DNA of 64,000 bases from Dipteronia dyeriana. Lineage: Eukaryota; Streptophyta; Magnoliopsida; Sapindales; Sapindaceae. The stretch is taken from positions 108,249,088-108,313,087 of the forward strand of contig CM065300.1 in NCBI GenBank assembly GCA_032871835.1, given 5' to 3'. The notes beneath the pieces were generated by a model. That model saw only the letters and a list, made by a program, of their open reading frames with translations. It had not been told where the DNA came from and searched no databases. How positions within the stretch are numbered: position 1 is the stretch's first letter; each line of letters begins with the position of its first letter. Positions 36,861 to 50,300 of the stretch are shown piece after piece. A program made the position numbers and the translations under genes.

Positions 36861-37850
36861 TGTAAGTTCCTCGGTGTTTGATTGGCGTATTTCGTTGACA
36901 ACCATATTTAGGGATCGATATGTAAGGGTAGTTTAGGGCAACATTGCTCGTAACCAAGCTCAAGCATCAAAGGTAAAATCACCTGCTTAACTTTTATTGA
37001 AGAGGTATTAGTGCACACACACACTCATGGATTTTCCTTTTATTATCTTGCATGCATGCTTATTTGCCCTCTTGTGTGCCTTGTGTGTCTTAATTCTTAC
37101 TTGAGTGTTGAATGCATTTTTTGTGCATTAAAAAGAGGATTTTTTCCTTTGGTCCATGGTTCAGACCGCTCTCTATGCAGTGCCTATGTCGCGGTCTGTA
37201 AAGCGGTGTTTACCAGAGGTTGTATGCTGTGGCTACCGCGGCCTGTGCTTGTTGCATGCACCGCGGTCTCCCAAGCTGAGTTTCACAGGTGTTGCATGCT
37301 ATCCAGACCGCGGTCTGTGCACTTGCATGCACAACGGCCTACAAAGCAGGTCTGTGCACTTGCATGCACAGTGGCCTACAAAGCAGTGTTGTCTAGGTGA
37401 TGCATCGCTCTATGTGCCGCGGTCTGGACACTTCCCTGTACCTCGGTACAACCAGCGGTCCTAACGGGATTTTGTTGCCTTTTGTCCAAAACGATGTCAC
37501 TTTGTGTAGGGCACCATATATATATAAATATATATATATATTCTCTTCTTTTCTCTTTGGTTTTCAAGAGTCCAAGAAGCCATCTTTGTCCAACGATGTC
37601 ACTTGACGGTTGGTTGAGAAGTATTGATTTGTGATAGCTAGAATTTAAGACCATTTTACCCTTCTAGCTAATTCTTCTTGCCTTTGCATTTAGAACAATG
37701 ATATCTAGGATTTACTTTACTTGTCATTATTAATCCTAAATAAGCATGAATGTCTTGACCTAGCATTTTTGCATATAGAATATTCTTACATATTCACTTA
37801 GGTTGCCATTATCTCTTCATTGTTGATTAAGCTTACGGCAATGTGATAAG
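36861..37850 (+). repeat. family D LTR, forward, inserted in the B2 3' LTR
   Basis: Starts TGTAAGTTCCTCGG. It contains a GC-rich patch (37150-37450) and, about 60 bp on, an AT-rich TATA-like run (37512-37542) followed by CT-rich sequence, a likely LTR promoter. It loses its 3' end near 37850, and about 300 bp of host LTR are missing at this junction, so it is an insertion with deletion. The overlapping frames at 37011-37464 are GC-patch artefacts. Confidence 0.68.
37312..37385 (+). repeat. 37-bp tandem repeat in the GC-rich patch
   Basis: Two adjacent 37-bp units (37312-37348 and 37349-37385), each with GTGCACTTGCATGCAC, differing at two bases. Confidence 0.88.
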
Positions 37851-38343
37851 TGCACAAGGTTGGTGATCAACAAATGACACACTCTCTCTTGGATTCCATC
37901 GCATCTTACTATCCCGGGCCTACCAGTAAAAAATCTACTTTCTATCCAAGGCACCCTTGCCTCTAGAAAGTCTCCCATGCTTGTATATACATTAAGCACA
38001 TATTCAATATTTTAGTAACAAACATAAATATGCTGGATTCAGAAAATATGATCAATTAAAATCTAGCAAATATTTAGAGCATATTTTTCTCACAATAATC
38101 AATTAAAACCAAAATAGCTCTAAATACAAAACCAAATGTACTAATCTTCTATATATTCAACAAGAAAAGACCTATCACATGTGGAGACTATTTATCATCA
38201 AAAATCAAACAATTGAAGCATAAATAGTCCTAAATAGAAAGCTAGCAGAATACAACACACAAGCATGTGAAAACATAGATCTTAAGAAAATCTAACTCAA
38301 CATGCAAGTTTCTAATCAAGTCCAAACTAACCTCAATAAAGTT
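37851..38343 (-). repeat. B2 3' LTR, middle part (left of nested solo LTR)
   Basis: Matches 51672-52435 of the 5' LTR with internal length differences, including CAACAAATGACACACTCTCT and the repeated CAAGGCACCCTTGCCTCTAG phrase. It continues after the nested solo LTR at 39601. Confidence 0.78.
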
Positions 38344-39600
38344 TGAAATTTCTTAATCTTTATAGTGTAATTATACCTAGAGAGGGGGTGAATAGGTATA
38401 GGCTCTTGTTTTAATCTTCTTTAAAAACACAAACAATTTTAAGTGGCCTTATAAAAATTCACCGAATGATCACTTCAACAATCCAATGAGAAAGACAATA
38501 TAGCAAGTGTGAAAATGATTTACCACTATATGATGAAATCTCGATTAGAAACCTTGACAATAAGAAAATTCAAGACATCACTTGGGTTTGAAATTGCTTG
38601 GGGTTTGTACCTCTCATCAAGACACTCGATTTCAATTTTTGAATCAACTAAATCCAAGTTGAATTGAAGGAGATATCACAAAAACAAAAAATCAAAAAAT
38701 AGAAGAATTTTTTCTAAACATGTATTCTTTCAACTTAAAAAATCTTCAACTTTACAACATATGAGAGAAATGGAGGGAAACACATTAAAAGGCAAAGGGA
38801 ATCACACATCCTCCCCGAGAAGGTGTGTGGCCATCTCGGGACAGAAGGTTATCCTTCCCGAGATGGCCACATGCCATCTCGAGAAGGTGTGGCTTAACGG
38901 CCTTTGGCCATCACCACTTCCTTTCACGCTCTTTTCGTGTTCTTCTATAGTTATTCGGCCTCCAAACTCTAAATTCGAATCCGTTTATGGATTATGAACC
39001 GGGACTCTCCCATGCACATGGAATACTATGCAACTTAGGGTAGAAATTATGAATATGACTCTATATATAATGACAAAGACAATGCTTGCAACATGACTAC
39101 AAAGTTTCATAACTCTTGACACGAAACTCGAAATCAAATGCATGAGCATCCGAAATGACCGAAACTCAATATGAAACAATGTAATACCAAATTTAAGTCT
39201 AAGTCAATGTTACATAAACATATAAACACATAACACATAAGAATTTTATCACTTGGACATAGTCCACAAACATGCAATCTACACAACTAGTTAATTTATC
39301 ACTAATGCATGAGCATTCAATATTAAGTGTGTGAATGTGTTATACCAATTGATGTGCAGCTATGCATGGACACAAATGTATGCAATTTATGTGTATGTGC
39401 TTACGCCTTGCAAGAGGAAGAAGAAACTTGATACCTTATCATCCAAATACACGCCAATGCTCATGAAGACGAACTTTGCATGAGAAGTTACTTTTCTCCT
39501 TTGAAGCTCATTTGATTCACGAACCACCTAAGCAACTAGACATTACAAAGAAAGAGAGTTTTGATATGGAATCAAGCCAATGCAAATCTAGTGCCTACCA
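38344..39600 (-). repeat. B-type solo LTR nested in the B2 3' LTR
   Basis: A shorter B-like LTR (1257 bp) with ends TGAAATTTC (plus strand, 38344) and CTACCA (39600). Flanks are AAGTT (38339-38343) and GAGTT (39601-39605); the uninterrupted 5' LTR reads GAGTC at the same place (near 52432). The GC patch holds GAGATGGC-CACAT-GCCATCTC (38860-38880). About half of a normal B LTR is missing internally relative to 33600. Confidence 0.8.
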
Positions 39601-40775
39601 GAGTTTAAAACTCTAATCAATATATACATATACAATATACACATATAGAGGAAGAAAACCAAGGTAATTGAAGACATTGAGGAAAAAAATCAAAAGATGG
39701 ATCAATACCTCAAGAAAAATTTGTAGCCACGGATTTTGGTGTAGAGCCACCAGAAATCATGATCAAATAACCTCAAAACGCTTTGTAAATGATAGAGAAT
39801 TGATAGATGATGAATCTCCAACTTGAATCACTTGAATCGAAGATCAAATGAGAACGTGATGGTATTTTGAAGATAAGAAAGTTTGAGAGACAATTCTGCA
39901 CAACTTGTTTTTCAAGTTTTCTTCTTAGAATGAATAGTGAGAGGGAAATAGAGTGAGTGAAGGACCAAAATTCCCCTAGCCTTCTTCCATCCCTAAGATA
40001 GTGCATGGGCATCTTGGGGGCAGGCAAGGTTTCTTCACGAGATGGCCATGCGCCATCTCGGGAGGGAAGGCTTGGTGGCCTTTCGCCACTTGCTTCCTCC
40101 CTCACGCACCTCCACATTCTTTAACCGTTCTCCAGTTTACAAACTCTGAATTTGAATCCGTTTATGAATTAAAAATTGAGACTCACTCATGCACATGGAC
40201 GACCATGAAACATAGAACAAAAATTTTGAATTCGACTTGATACATGAGGGCAAAGAAAATGCATGTAAAGTGACAGGAAAGTTTCGTAACTCTTTATTCG
40301 AATCTCGAAATCAACTGGATGAGTAACCAAAATGACCGAAACTCAATAAAGAACAATACAATACCAAATTCGAGTCCAAGGTCCAAGTAACATAAACATA
40401 AAAACACATAACACACAAGAATGCTATTTCCAAGACACAGTCCTTGTATATGCAATTTACAAAACTAGCCAATTTAAAACTAATGCATGATTATTCAATA
40501 TCAAGTGCGTGGATGTGTTATACAAAATATGCACAACGATACAAGGACACAAGTGGATGCAATGTGTGTGTGTGCCTAAGCCTTGTAAGGAAATATGGTC
40601 TAAATATACCTTTGTAGAGCATGAAACACATATCTCTTTGAAGACTTGATCTTGCTTGATATGTTGCCAAAACTTCTTTGAAGCTAGAATCATCATCAAT
40701 CTAAGACAACTAATCAATACAAGTGAAATGTTGTTTTGATATAGAATAATGCCAACACAACTCAGAATCCTAACA
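39601..40775 (-). repeat. B2 3' LTR, start part
   Basis: The minus strand starts TGTTAGGATTCTGAGTTGTG at 40775, directly after the polypurine tract. Homologous to 52430-53628. The GC-rich hairpin GAGATGGC-CATGC-GCCATCTC lies at 40039-40059. Confidence 0.85.
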
Positions 40776-40789
40776 ATCTCCTCGTTTTG
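40776..40789 (-). other. polypurine tract of B2
   Basis: Minus strand CAAAACGAGGAGAT immediately before the LTR start TGTTAGG. Confidence 0.8.
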
Positions 40790-42319
40790 AAAATTCTATG
40801 TCAAAGCACCTATACAAGATACTAAAACATACAACAAGAAGATTAGTCATATTGGTCACAAAACTCACCCTCATATTACTGTGAGTTAATACACCTAGAC
40901 TAATCTTCAACAAGTCTTGAACTTCTCATGTGAGCTTATCTTGATATTAACTTTGAAGCATAAGAATATCCAAAAGAATTTATGGCAATATACTTGACTA
41001 GAATATGGCATTTAAGTTCAATATGGAATATGACAATTAAGTTCAAAATTAAATGGATACATGTTTGCTCCCCTAAATGCATGCATATCCATCAATGATA
41101 TCTCATCCAAGATTTTGCATACCATATGAAGTTCTATACCTGACAAATACACAAAGAAGATATGCTAAAACAATATCTTATTTCTTCCCTTTTTGACATA
41201 AAATGAAGCCAAAACGAAAAAAGAAAAAAAGATACCTTAAGATCATATAAGATTTGCTAGCCACTTGTGCTACCAAAGAATTGGTTTCTTTCAAGCCCTT
41301 GACTCTTGCATCTAGCTCTGCTATCTTCTCCCTTGATTCTAGGTTGCTCTTCCATTTTAACCTAGCAAAGGTTTTCCTAAACTATACACCACAACAAATT
41401 CATCAAGGTATAATGAATCACAAATTCATAAATTTTACTCTTAAACACATAAGTCGTTTCTTCTAAGTTCAACAATTGCATTAACAATCATATCAACTCA
41501 AAATATGAAGGAATTGGTGTCAACGACTATCATATCGACCTCAAACAAGAAGAGATTTGATTACAACCACAACTATTGTCATTCTAAGCAAGGAGGATTT
41601 TCTTGCAACTACAATCAATTGAATTGATTAAAACCATACTTACTATCACCCTAAGCAAGGAGGAAATTTTACAACTACAATCAATTAGATTGATTACAAC
41701 CACAATTACTATAGACCCCAAACAAAGAAGAACTCATTGCAACTAGAATCAATTGAATTAATTACAATCATAATTACTATCGACCCAAAAACAAAGAGGA
41801 ACTCATTGCAACTATACTCATATCAACCTGAAGAATGAAGGAATTAATTGCAATCTCAAACTACTATACAACCTCAAAAAAGGAGAAGTTGATTGCAAGC
41901 ACAATCATACAATTATTACAAAAAGTTTCATCATTATTTATGATAAAAAATACAAAGGCATATGGTAATACAAAGAATCATCACGCAAATCAAGAAAGAT
42001 GAAATATCATCTACAAGATTCAATACATAAACCAAAGAATATGCCAATAAATATCACCTTGAAACATGTGAACATATCATAAAAGAGAACAAAGTCTAGC
42101 ATATTATGCTCCCCCTTAATAAGTGCTCAATCAAAGATCAAGATAGAATAATGTTCGTAGTGAAATCCACACAATCACACATTCAAGTAATTTTAATGAA
42201 ATAAAAAAAAATAAGCACCACAAACTATGAGAGATATACCAAGATTTTCAATCTCTCTCACAATTCTTCTGAAATTACTAGAATATCAAATACTTAATAA
42301 GCAAAAGTATGTGAGTGAA
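40790..42319 (-). other. B2 3' internal spacer
   Basis: Non-coding. On the minus strand it carries ATGTCAAAAAGGGAAGAAAT (41200-41180), the 'gtcaaaaaggggga' stretch that lies downstream of pol in many plant copia elements. It also contains the minisatellite at 41510-41910. The part 41940-42319 matches 22530-22687 and 24976-25232 of B3. Confidence 0.7.
41510..41910. repeat. degenerate minisatellite, ~60-bp period
   Basis: About six imperfect units built from the phrases CAATCAATTGAATTGATTAC, CACAATTACTATCGACC and CAAAGAAGAACTCATTGCAAC. Units differ by substitutions and small indels. Not seen in B3, where this part of the spacer is not preserved. Confidence 0.75.
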
Positions 42320-43773
42320 TTTTAGATAAATAATTCCTTTAATTTATCTACTTATCAAATATAGTCTTTAATATTAATTATACTACCAACAATAGTATAA
42401 TATTAGGAGACCTTCTCCTATTAGGAAAAAGATTTTGACTTTTAATTAAATAATTAATTAATTAACAAAATAATTAATTTTCATTTAATTAAATAATAAA
42501 ATAAAAAATAATATATTAAGCTAATATATTTAGCCTTGCTGCCCAAGACCACAAATGGGCATGTATATTATTTTTCTTATTTTATTAAATCCATTGGACC
42601 TAAATCAAAAGTCCACAAGTGAACTAGACCTATTCTTACAAAAAGGAACATGTCCACATGCCTCAATACAATTCTAAATGGACTTATAAATTGGTCCAGT
42701 AGAATATATCTAGTGATCCATGCAAGTTCGTGTGAATTGGGGATCTTGGCAGGCTATCTAAACTTAAGCTCCAACAGACATAACCTAATCACAATCAACA
42801 AATGATTCACTTAGGTCCGATCTATTCATTTTAGTTCATTCCACTAAAGAACTAAAACTGAACTCTTAAATAAAGATAGAATAAGTTAATATTTTTCATT
42901 CATACCCTAGACAACTTTATTGGAGATAGTGTATCCTCGTGAAAAATATCAGTAATCGCCAAGAGCTCATAGACCGCCTATAGCTCTCCAAGTTACCTTA
43001 TTTACTCATCTGACCATATTTTGAACTTGGATATTTTGACTTGTCCAGAAGCCAAGATTCAATGGACACTATTGAAAACTTAAAGTTAAGATTTAACATC
43101 CAATACCTCAAAAAATCCATATGATAGTATTCTACTCAAATTTAATAAATGGAGCCACGATGTCCATATCTATAAATGAAGTCTTCTATCGATTAACAAA
43201 TGAATACCACCAAACTATCGAGGATAGACTATGTTATATAATCGTACTCATTGATAGCTCCAATGATAACACTTACAACCATAAGTCCATCATTTATCTC
43301 AGGATTGAGATAGACTCTTCAATTGTCCTCAAGTAAAAATATTTATTCACTGACGGTTGTAGATAAATTAATTCACTGTGATCCTATTCAATGCACCTAG
43401 TGCACTTGATTCTTTTGCCGAAAGACACCACAATTTGATGATTTTATACTCATCATAACACATTTGATCCCACTCAAATGCTAGCAAAAGAATCTACAAT
43501 GTTGACAAGATAAATGCGCCCAACCTTTATCTTAAGTTGTGAATATTATGCAAGACTAACTAAATAATTGTGTCTACCTCATACATATCTAGATGTATGA
43601 ACAATTCTTCTTTTCTCATAGTCTTTTGACCTTATGATTATTTACTTTTGTTGACAATTATAATAATTAAACTATAAATGCTATAAGATTTGTTAAACTA
43701 GAAATCACTTTATTAATTTGACAAGATTGTCAAATACATTATTATAATCTTGCTATCAAGCATAATCCCAACA
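42320..43773 (-). repeat. inverted family A LTR fragment inside B2
   Basis: The reverse complement matches the first ~1.45 kb of the A LTR; TGTTGGGATTATGC starts at 43773. It is cut at 42320. Compared with B3 (25232 to 25480), about 250 bp of host spacer is missing at this place. The recurrent short frame appears here on the plus strand at 43121-43336, as expected for an inverted copy. Confidence 0.87.
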
Positions 43774-43790
43774 TTTGAATCAAAGATTAT

Positions 43791-45283
43791 TGAAATTCCC
43801 TTGAAAGTGTATCTCTAAATGCCTAGAGGGGGTGAATAGGTTTTTAACTCAATTGATTACCAACTTTTTGACTCAATCAAAGATAATAAATCCACCCCAT
43901 ATTCCCAAGCATTCAATTAAACATAAATGTGCCTAAAACAATAAAAAGCACACGATATGATTTATGTGAGAAACCCTCCACTAGGTAAAACTCACGTGCT
44001 ATACTTCTAGCCACATACTGTCTACAAAATCCACTATTGAATGAAAGTTTACAACCTAGGTTGACCTCCTGTTACACAATCCATGGTTGCTAACCCTTTC
44101 ACTCTATCCAACGAGCCTCTAATAGTGATCTTGGACCAACAAGCTTATGCACTAAACACTTAGTCACAATGTTTAACAACAATGAAGAGATTGATCAACC
44201 TAAGTGATTTTGTAAAAATATTCTTGATACAAAAATGTTTGGTCAATACACTGATGCTTATCTAAGGGTTTAAATATTGCAATAAGTGCAAATACTAGAT
44301 ATCACAAAACACAAATGTCAACCAACAATCAAGAACCCAAGCATGTTATAAAAAAATTAGACACAAAGACATGCATGTAATCAATAAGACAAGCTATGTC
44401 TAGGCAAACAAGTCGTAAGAATGGAAAGAAGCAATCAAGGGCATGTAAAAGTTACCTAGTCAAGACAATAAATAAGACCCATACTTGGAAGATGCAACAA
44501 TGATGCTATATGCTTTTGGGTTGAAGTTTGGTTAAGTAAAAACAAGTTCTTGGAGCTCTCTCTCACTAGGAGTCAATATCTCTCTCAAAGGGATTCAATT
44601 TCGAAGCTCTAGATCTGATTTGGGAAGAAGTTGATATATATATTGATGTAAAAATGACACCTCATGAAAAGACAAAAATATCCCAACTCAGCGTAGTGCA
44701 CAGGTAAGGACCAGTAAACAAGACCAATCCCAAGAAAACACAAGTCTCAGTGCATGATTATTGTGCGGTTGAGATACCGGTGCATTAACCATAAAAATAC
44801 ACAAGCTCGAGACATAAAAGAGGCACCCAGCTCATTGTACGGGTACTATATGGGTCACCTACCCCCGCATTGACCCGCGTACCATATCTTATAACAGTGC
44901 ATATGGTCATGCAAAGAGCAAAAATTGAGGTTCTAAAAAAATCACCCAGGTCATTGTACGGGTAGCTACCTGCGTATTGCCTTGTTAGGGGATAGCAAAT
45001 ATAACCAAAACATACCAAGCACACATGGAATGCATACAAGAAAGCAAAAAGGCACAATGCAAAATTAGTATGCAAGTTTGAGAAAGGAGTGTGTGTGTGT
45101 GTTTGTGCAACTAAGTCTCTTCAAAGAGTTGAGCAAGGTGCTAAGCGATATACCTTTAAAGTGCTCTTGAGTTGATGATGCCGTTGAAGCTTGATCAAGA
45201 GCAATAAAGCCTAAGCCTTACATGTTAACCCCAATTGTGGTTTGTCAATTGAATTAAGCCAGTCAATAAATTAGGAACTTAAA
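43791..45283 (-). repeat. family D LTR inside B2, about 1.5 kb
   Basis: Plus-strand ends are TGAAATTCCC (43791) and CTTAAA (45283, decayed from CTTACA). It carries CTAGAGGGGGTGAATAGG near its 3' end. The GC-rich patch (44690-44980) includes the perfect palindrome GGTAGCTACC (44961-44970), with a TATA-like CAATATATATATC on the minus strand near 44640. Host spacer matches B3 on both sides, so it is an insertion, probably a solo LTR, but I cannot see a clean 5-bp duplication. Confidence 0.72.
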
Positions 45284-45850
45284 AAAAATATTGATATTTT
45301 TCAACACTTCTCTGATTTTTCTAACATAAACATATACACTTTATGACTGCTTTCACTCATCACAATGGTGTAGCCCTTTAGCCCTTTCATATTGGGCGGC
45401 TACATAACCAAGGTATATAGCCCTTTTCATGTAGGTGCTTGTTGAGTTCTATATAATTGCCGAAGCAAAATAGATACTAATCATAGTTCATCTTTAATGT
45501 ACTAGTCATAGGACTTCAAGGTGTATCCACATCTTACATGTATTCAAACTTAACTTACTCAAATAAACATGCAATAGAAACAAGGTGTGCACTTTTGAAA
45601 ACAAAGTTTTAAGGCATAAAACTGCATGATCTAAAAGCAATACAAAAAGTCTTAGCTAAGAAAATTACTTCTCATGAGAGTAGCTTTTAAGGAAAATAAA
45701 CCTCATATTTTTTTGAAAGCATACCACTCATCATTCAAACAAGCATTTCAAGCATCATGAATAATACCATTGTGAACACATCACTAAAACAACTTTAGAG
45801 AGCGAATGTCATCGAGAACCATATGAATGCTATACTAGTTCTCTAATATT
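45284..45850 (-). other. B2 spacer next to gag
   Basis: Non-coding, homologous to 25500-26055 of B3. It joins gag without any pol sequence. Confidence 0.65.
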
Positions 45851-46840
45851 ATCTTCTCTATAAAGGTATTTCTCATGTTAAACATATCATTATTGCCATC
45901 AACAAAAACATTATCAATACTATCATGTGAAACAAACATTTTCCCCCAAATCTTCTCGACAACTTTCTTCACATGATTATCATTATCTCACATAAAATTC
46001 AAAGCATTATCATGTACGAAACAGTTATAGAATATTTTCTTAACTCTTTAGCTTGCATCCCATTCCCTAGTTTGCAATGTCTAATACACTCATGGAAACA
46101 ATGCAAAAGTAGCAAACAGGAATAAATTTTAAGATGTTGCTATTTAGGTGAGAGTGTACCGATGGTGATGACTCCTTACTTTTCTTGATTTTGTACTTGA
46201 GCTTGGGGGTCTTTGAAATCCTTTTGTTCCTTAGTGACTTGCTTTTAGTTGTAGGAGGCTCCACTTGGTCATCTACGAAGATTAAGTCACTTGAATCTCC
46301 ATAAAGATTACCAAAATCTTTAACTTTCGTGATTGCTAACTCCTCTTCCTTGTCTTTGATCATTTCCTTTAAGAAAAGAAAAACAAATTATTAGCAAAAT
46401 CACTCGTTAGACTATTTAACACAAGAACATATTCTACCATCTTCTTTTCTAGACATTTGATCTATTCATTCTTCACTTCAACTTCCTTTAACACTTCATC
46501 TCTTTCCTTGTCAAGAGTTTGAACTCTTGCCATCAAGTTGAAGTTGGTGGTCTTGACTTTCAATCCTCTTCATTGAGTTGCAAAGACAAGTGATCATGTC
46601 TAGATCGATCACCCTCCGGGGAAACTTCTTCTTCTTCTTTGCTTTTGTCACTAACATTCATTTCAAGCTTATCAACAAAATTATTAGTAGACAAATTAAA
46701 TGTAAAACGAGAAATTTTTCACAATTTTTCCAATTAACAAAGGAGGATAACCATTACAAACAGTTATACACTAATGGTCATTATCCACGGTAAGTAAATA
46801 ACCTTATAGATCCTAAATCACACTAATTACTTTAAGTAAC
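45851..46840 (-). pseudogene. family B2 Gag, broken
   Basis: Minus strand. A Lys/Glu-rich N-terminal part is followed at 46363-46067 by KDKEEELAITKVKDF, a basic stretch (KTPKLKYKIKKSKESS) and a knuckle remnant IPVCYFCIVSMSVLDIAN in which the His and final Cys are lost. Beyond a frameshift, HVKKVVEKIWGKMFVS (about 45960) matches the KKIWVRKD-type linker before protease. The frame then ends in spacer. Protease, integrase and RT are absent. The deletion endpoint differs from those in B1 and B3. Confidence 0.75.
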
Positions 46841-46854
46841 CCACTCCGATATCA
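46841..46854 (-). other. primer-binding site of B2, degenerate
   Basis: Minus strand TGATATCGGAGTGG against TGGTATCAGAGTGG in B1; it lies two bases after the LTR end. Confidence 0.8.
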
Positions 46855-46856
46855 AA

Positions 46857-47365
46857 TGAAAATACCTATAAGGTTATACTAAACAACCTAGAGAGGGGTG
46901 AATAGGTTGTCACTCTATTTTTTAAAAACTTTTTTGAGACTTTTGATAAAAACTTGGTGAGCATATAAATTATTGTTATAATAAAACAATTAACACATTT
47001 ATGCTTAATTTACGACCCTTAGTCTACAAAACATATAATAAGAAACGTTGTATCTTAAAAAAATAATATATTCATTGCCAATCACCTTCCATAAGTTGTA
47101 CTTTGAAGATTACATTGTAAATTCACTAAGTGAAACTTTACAACTTGAAATGAAATATCACAAGATACAAAGTTCAAACACTCACAAAGATACAATTTAT
47201 AAAAGTTGATTCAACAAATAATGTATGCATCTTTTTCTTTATAAAAATCTTGTTTACAAAGATGTGTAGAAATGAAGAACTTTAAACAAGATATACTGAT
47301 ATTACATACAAATATAAAGAGATAGAGAAAGAGACACATGACAAATTATTTTTACATGGTAAAAC
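46857..47365 (-). repeat. B2 5' LTR, terminal part
   Basis: The minus-strand end GGTATTTTCA at 46857 abuts the primer site. It continues at 51429 beyond the A LTR cluster: TTTTTACATGGTAAAAC here and CTCCAAAAATGAAATATCC there join to match TTTTTACGTGCTAAACCTC in B1 (32800). Confidence 0.82.
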
Positions 47366-50300
47366 TATTGGGACTATGCTCATAAGAAAGAGTGTAATAA
47401 TATATTTGACAATCTTTTCATATTAATAAAGTGTTTTCTAGTTTAACAAATCTTATAGCATTTATAGTTTAGTTACTATAAATGTCAAAAGTAAATAGTC
47501 ATAAGGTCAAAAGACTTTGATATAAGAATACCTTTTCGTACATCTGGATATGTATGAGGTAGACACAATTCTTTAGTTAGTCTTGAATAATAATCACAAC
47601 TTAAGATAAAGGTTGGGCGCCTTTGTCTTGTCAAAGTTGTAGATTCTTTTGCTAGCATTTAAGTGTATCAAATGTGTTATGCTGAGTCTAAAATAATCAA
47701 AGTGTGGTGTCTTTGGGTAAAAGAATCTAGTGCACTGGGTGCATTGAATAGGATCATAGTGAAATACTTTATCCTGAACCGTCAATGGATAAAAGTTTTT
47801 ACTTGAAAACAATTGGAGAGTCTATCTCAATCCTTAGATAAATGATGGACTTAGAGTTGCAAGTGTTTTCATTTGAGCTATCAATGAGTATGATTACATA
47901 GCATAATCTATCCTCAACAGTTTGGTGGCATTCATTTGTTAATCGATAAAGGACTTCATTTATAGAGATAGACCTCGTGGCTCCATTTAATAAATGAGAG
48001 TAGAATATCATCATATGGATGTTTTGAGGTATTGGATATTAAATCTTAGCTCTTGGCGATTACTAATATGTTAGGATTATGCTCAATAGCAAGAGTATAA
48101 TATTGTAATTAACAATCTTATCATATGAATAAAGTGATTTCTAGTTTAACAAATCTTATAGCAATTATAGTTTAAATATTATAATTGTCATAATTGTCAA
48201 AAGTAAAAAATCATACGGTCAAAAGACTATGAGAAAAGAAGAATTATTCATACATCTAGATATGTATGAGGTAGACACAATTTTTTAGTTAGTCTTGAAT
48301 AATATTCACAACTTAAAGATAGAAGGTTGGGCGCCTTTATCTTGTCAAAGTTGTAGATTCTTTTGCTAGCATTTGAGTGGGATCAAATGTGTTATGATGA
48401 GTCTAAAATCATCAAAGTGTGGTGCCTTTGGGGTAAAAGAATCTAGTGCACCGGGTGCATTGAATAGGATCAAAATGAAATACTTTATCTAGAACCATCA
48501 ATGGATAAAAGTTTTCATTTGAAGACAATCGGAGAGTCTATCTAAATCCTAAGATAAATGATGGACTTATGGTTGCAAGTGTTATCATTTGAGCTATCAA
48601 TGAGTACGATTTTATAGCATAGTCTATCCTCGATAGTTTGGTGGTATTCATTTGTTAATCGATAGAGGACTTCATTTATAGACATGGACATCGTGGCTCC
48701 ATTTATTGAATGAGAGTAGAATACCATCATATGGATGTTTTGAGGTATTGGATATTAAATCTTAACGTTAAGTTTTCAATAATGTCTATTGAAACATGGC
48801 TTCTGGACAAGTCAAAATATCCAAGTTTAAAATCTGGTCATATGAGTAAATATGGTAACTTTGAGAGCTATAGGCGGTCTGTGAGCTCTTGGTGATTACT
48901 AGTATTCTTCACGAGGATACACTTTCTCCAATAAGGTTGTCTAGGGTACGAATGAGTAACATCAACTTATTCTATCTTTATTTAAGAGTTCAATTTTAGT
49001 TCTTTAGTGGAATGAACTAAAATTAAATATATTGGACCTAAGTGAATCATTTGTTGATTGTGATTGGGTTGTGTCTATTAGAGCTTAAATTTAGATAGCC
49101 TGCCAAGATCCCCAATCCACACGAACTTGCATGGATCACTTAATATATTTTACCGAACCAATAGGGGTCCATCAAGAATTGTATTAAGGCATGTGAACTT
49201 GTTTCTTTTTGTAAGAATAGGTCTAGTTCACATGTGGACTTTTTATTAAAGTCCAATGGATTTAATAAAATAAGAAAAATAATATATGGCCTTTTATTAG
49301 GTTTGGGCGGAAAAGGCTACGGTGAATAGCTATATATATTATTTAATTAAATGGAAATTAATTAATTTGTTGATTAATTAATTATTTAATTAAAAGCCAA
49401 ATTTTTTTTTCTAATAGGAGATGGTCTCCTAATACTATTGTTGGTAATATAGTTATTGTTAAAGACTATTTTTGATAAGTAGATAAATAAAAATAATTAT
49501 TTATCTAATCAAATTAGGAAGTTTTAATATGGTTACAAACACATTATTGAGTTGGATTAGGAGTCTTGGTGTAGGAAATAATTCTTTTTGGAAAAGGATT
49601 CTTGGTCACCAAGTAAAACTACTTAGTAAAAGGATTCATAACCACCAAGTTAATCTACCTAAGGATAGGACTGTTGTCCATCAAGTAATCCTTCTTAGGA
49701 AAGATTGAAATGTCCTAATCTATAACAAAGACATGAAATTCGGTTATCACATATGCAATATGGGATTGGATAGATTTCTTTTAGATAAGGATTCTAATTA
49801 CCAAATAAATCCACCTAAGGAAAGGATTCTTGCCAACCAAGTGAACCCTTCTTAGGAAAGGATTTATGATCCTATATATATATGTGTAAGAGAATTTCGG
49901 TCATAACTAAGGAACATTAGAGGTGAATTTCGGCCAAGCTCTATTTTTCTTAGTGAAGAATTCGGCCATCATAGGATTTTGAGGGAGAAAAATCTGATTT
50001 TACTCTAGACAAAATTCAATCATCTCTAAGCAATAGTGTGTAAGTTCGGCCAAGTAGAGAAAAAAGGGGAACGTTTTTGTTTTCGATAGTATACTAATAT
50101 CCTTTACACCAAAAGGGTTTTGTGTACAACATCGAAACAAGGCTCACGCGAGTTACAATCAAATTGATTGATAATTCACACGAACTTGCATGGATCACTT
50201 GATATATTCTGTCGGACCAATTTATAGGTCCATTTAGAATTATATTAGGGCATATGGACTTGTTTCTTTTAGTAAGAATGGGTCTAGTTCACATGTGGAC

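Noticed and set aside
37011..37464. Frames of 129 and 102 codons
   Set aside because: They lie in the GC-rich tandem patch of a D LTR, include the 37-bp duplication, and have no counterpart in other D LTRs.
43786..45288. A target duplication for the D LTR in B2
   Set aside because: The flanks ATTAT and AAAAA do not match; only homology of the host spacer supports an insertion.
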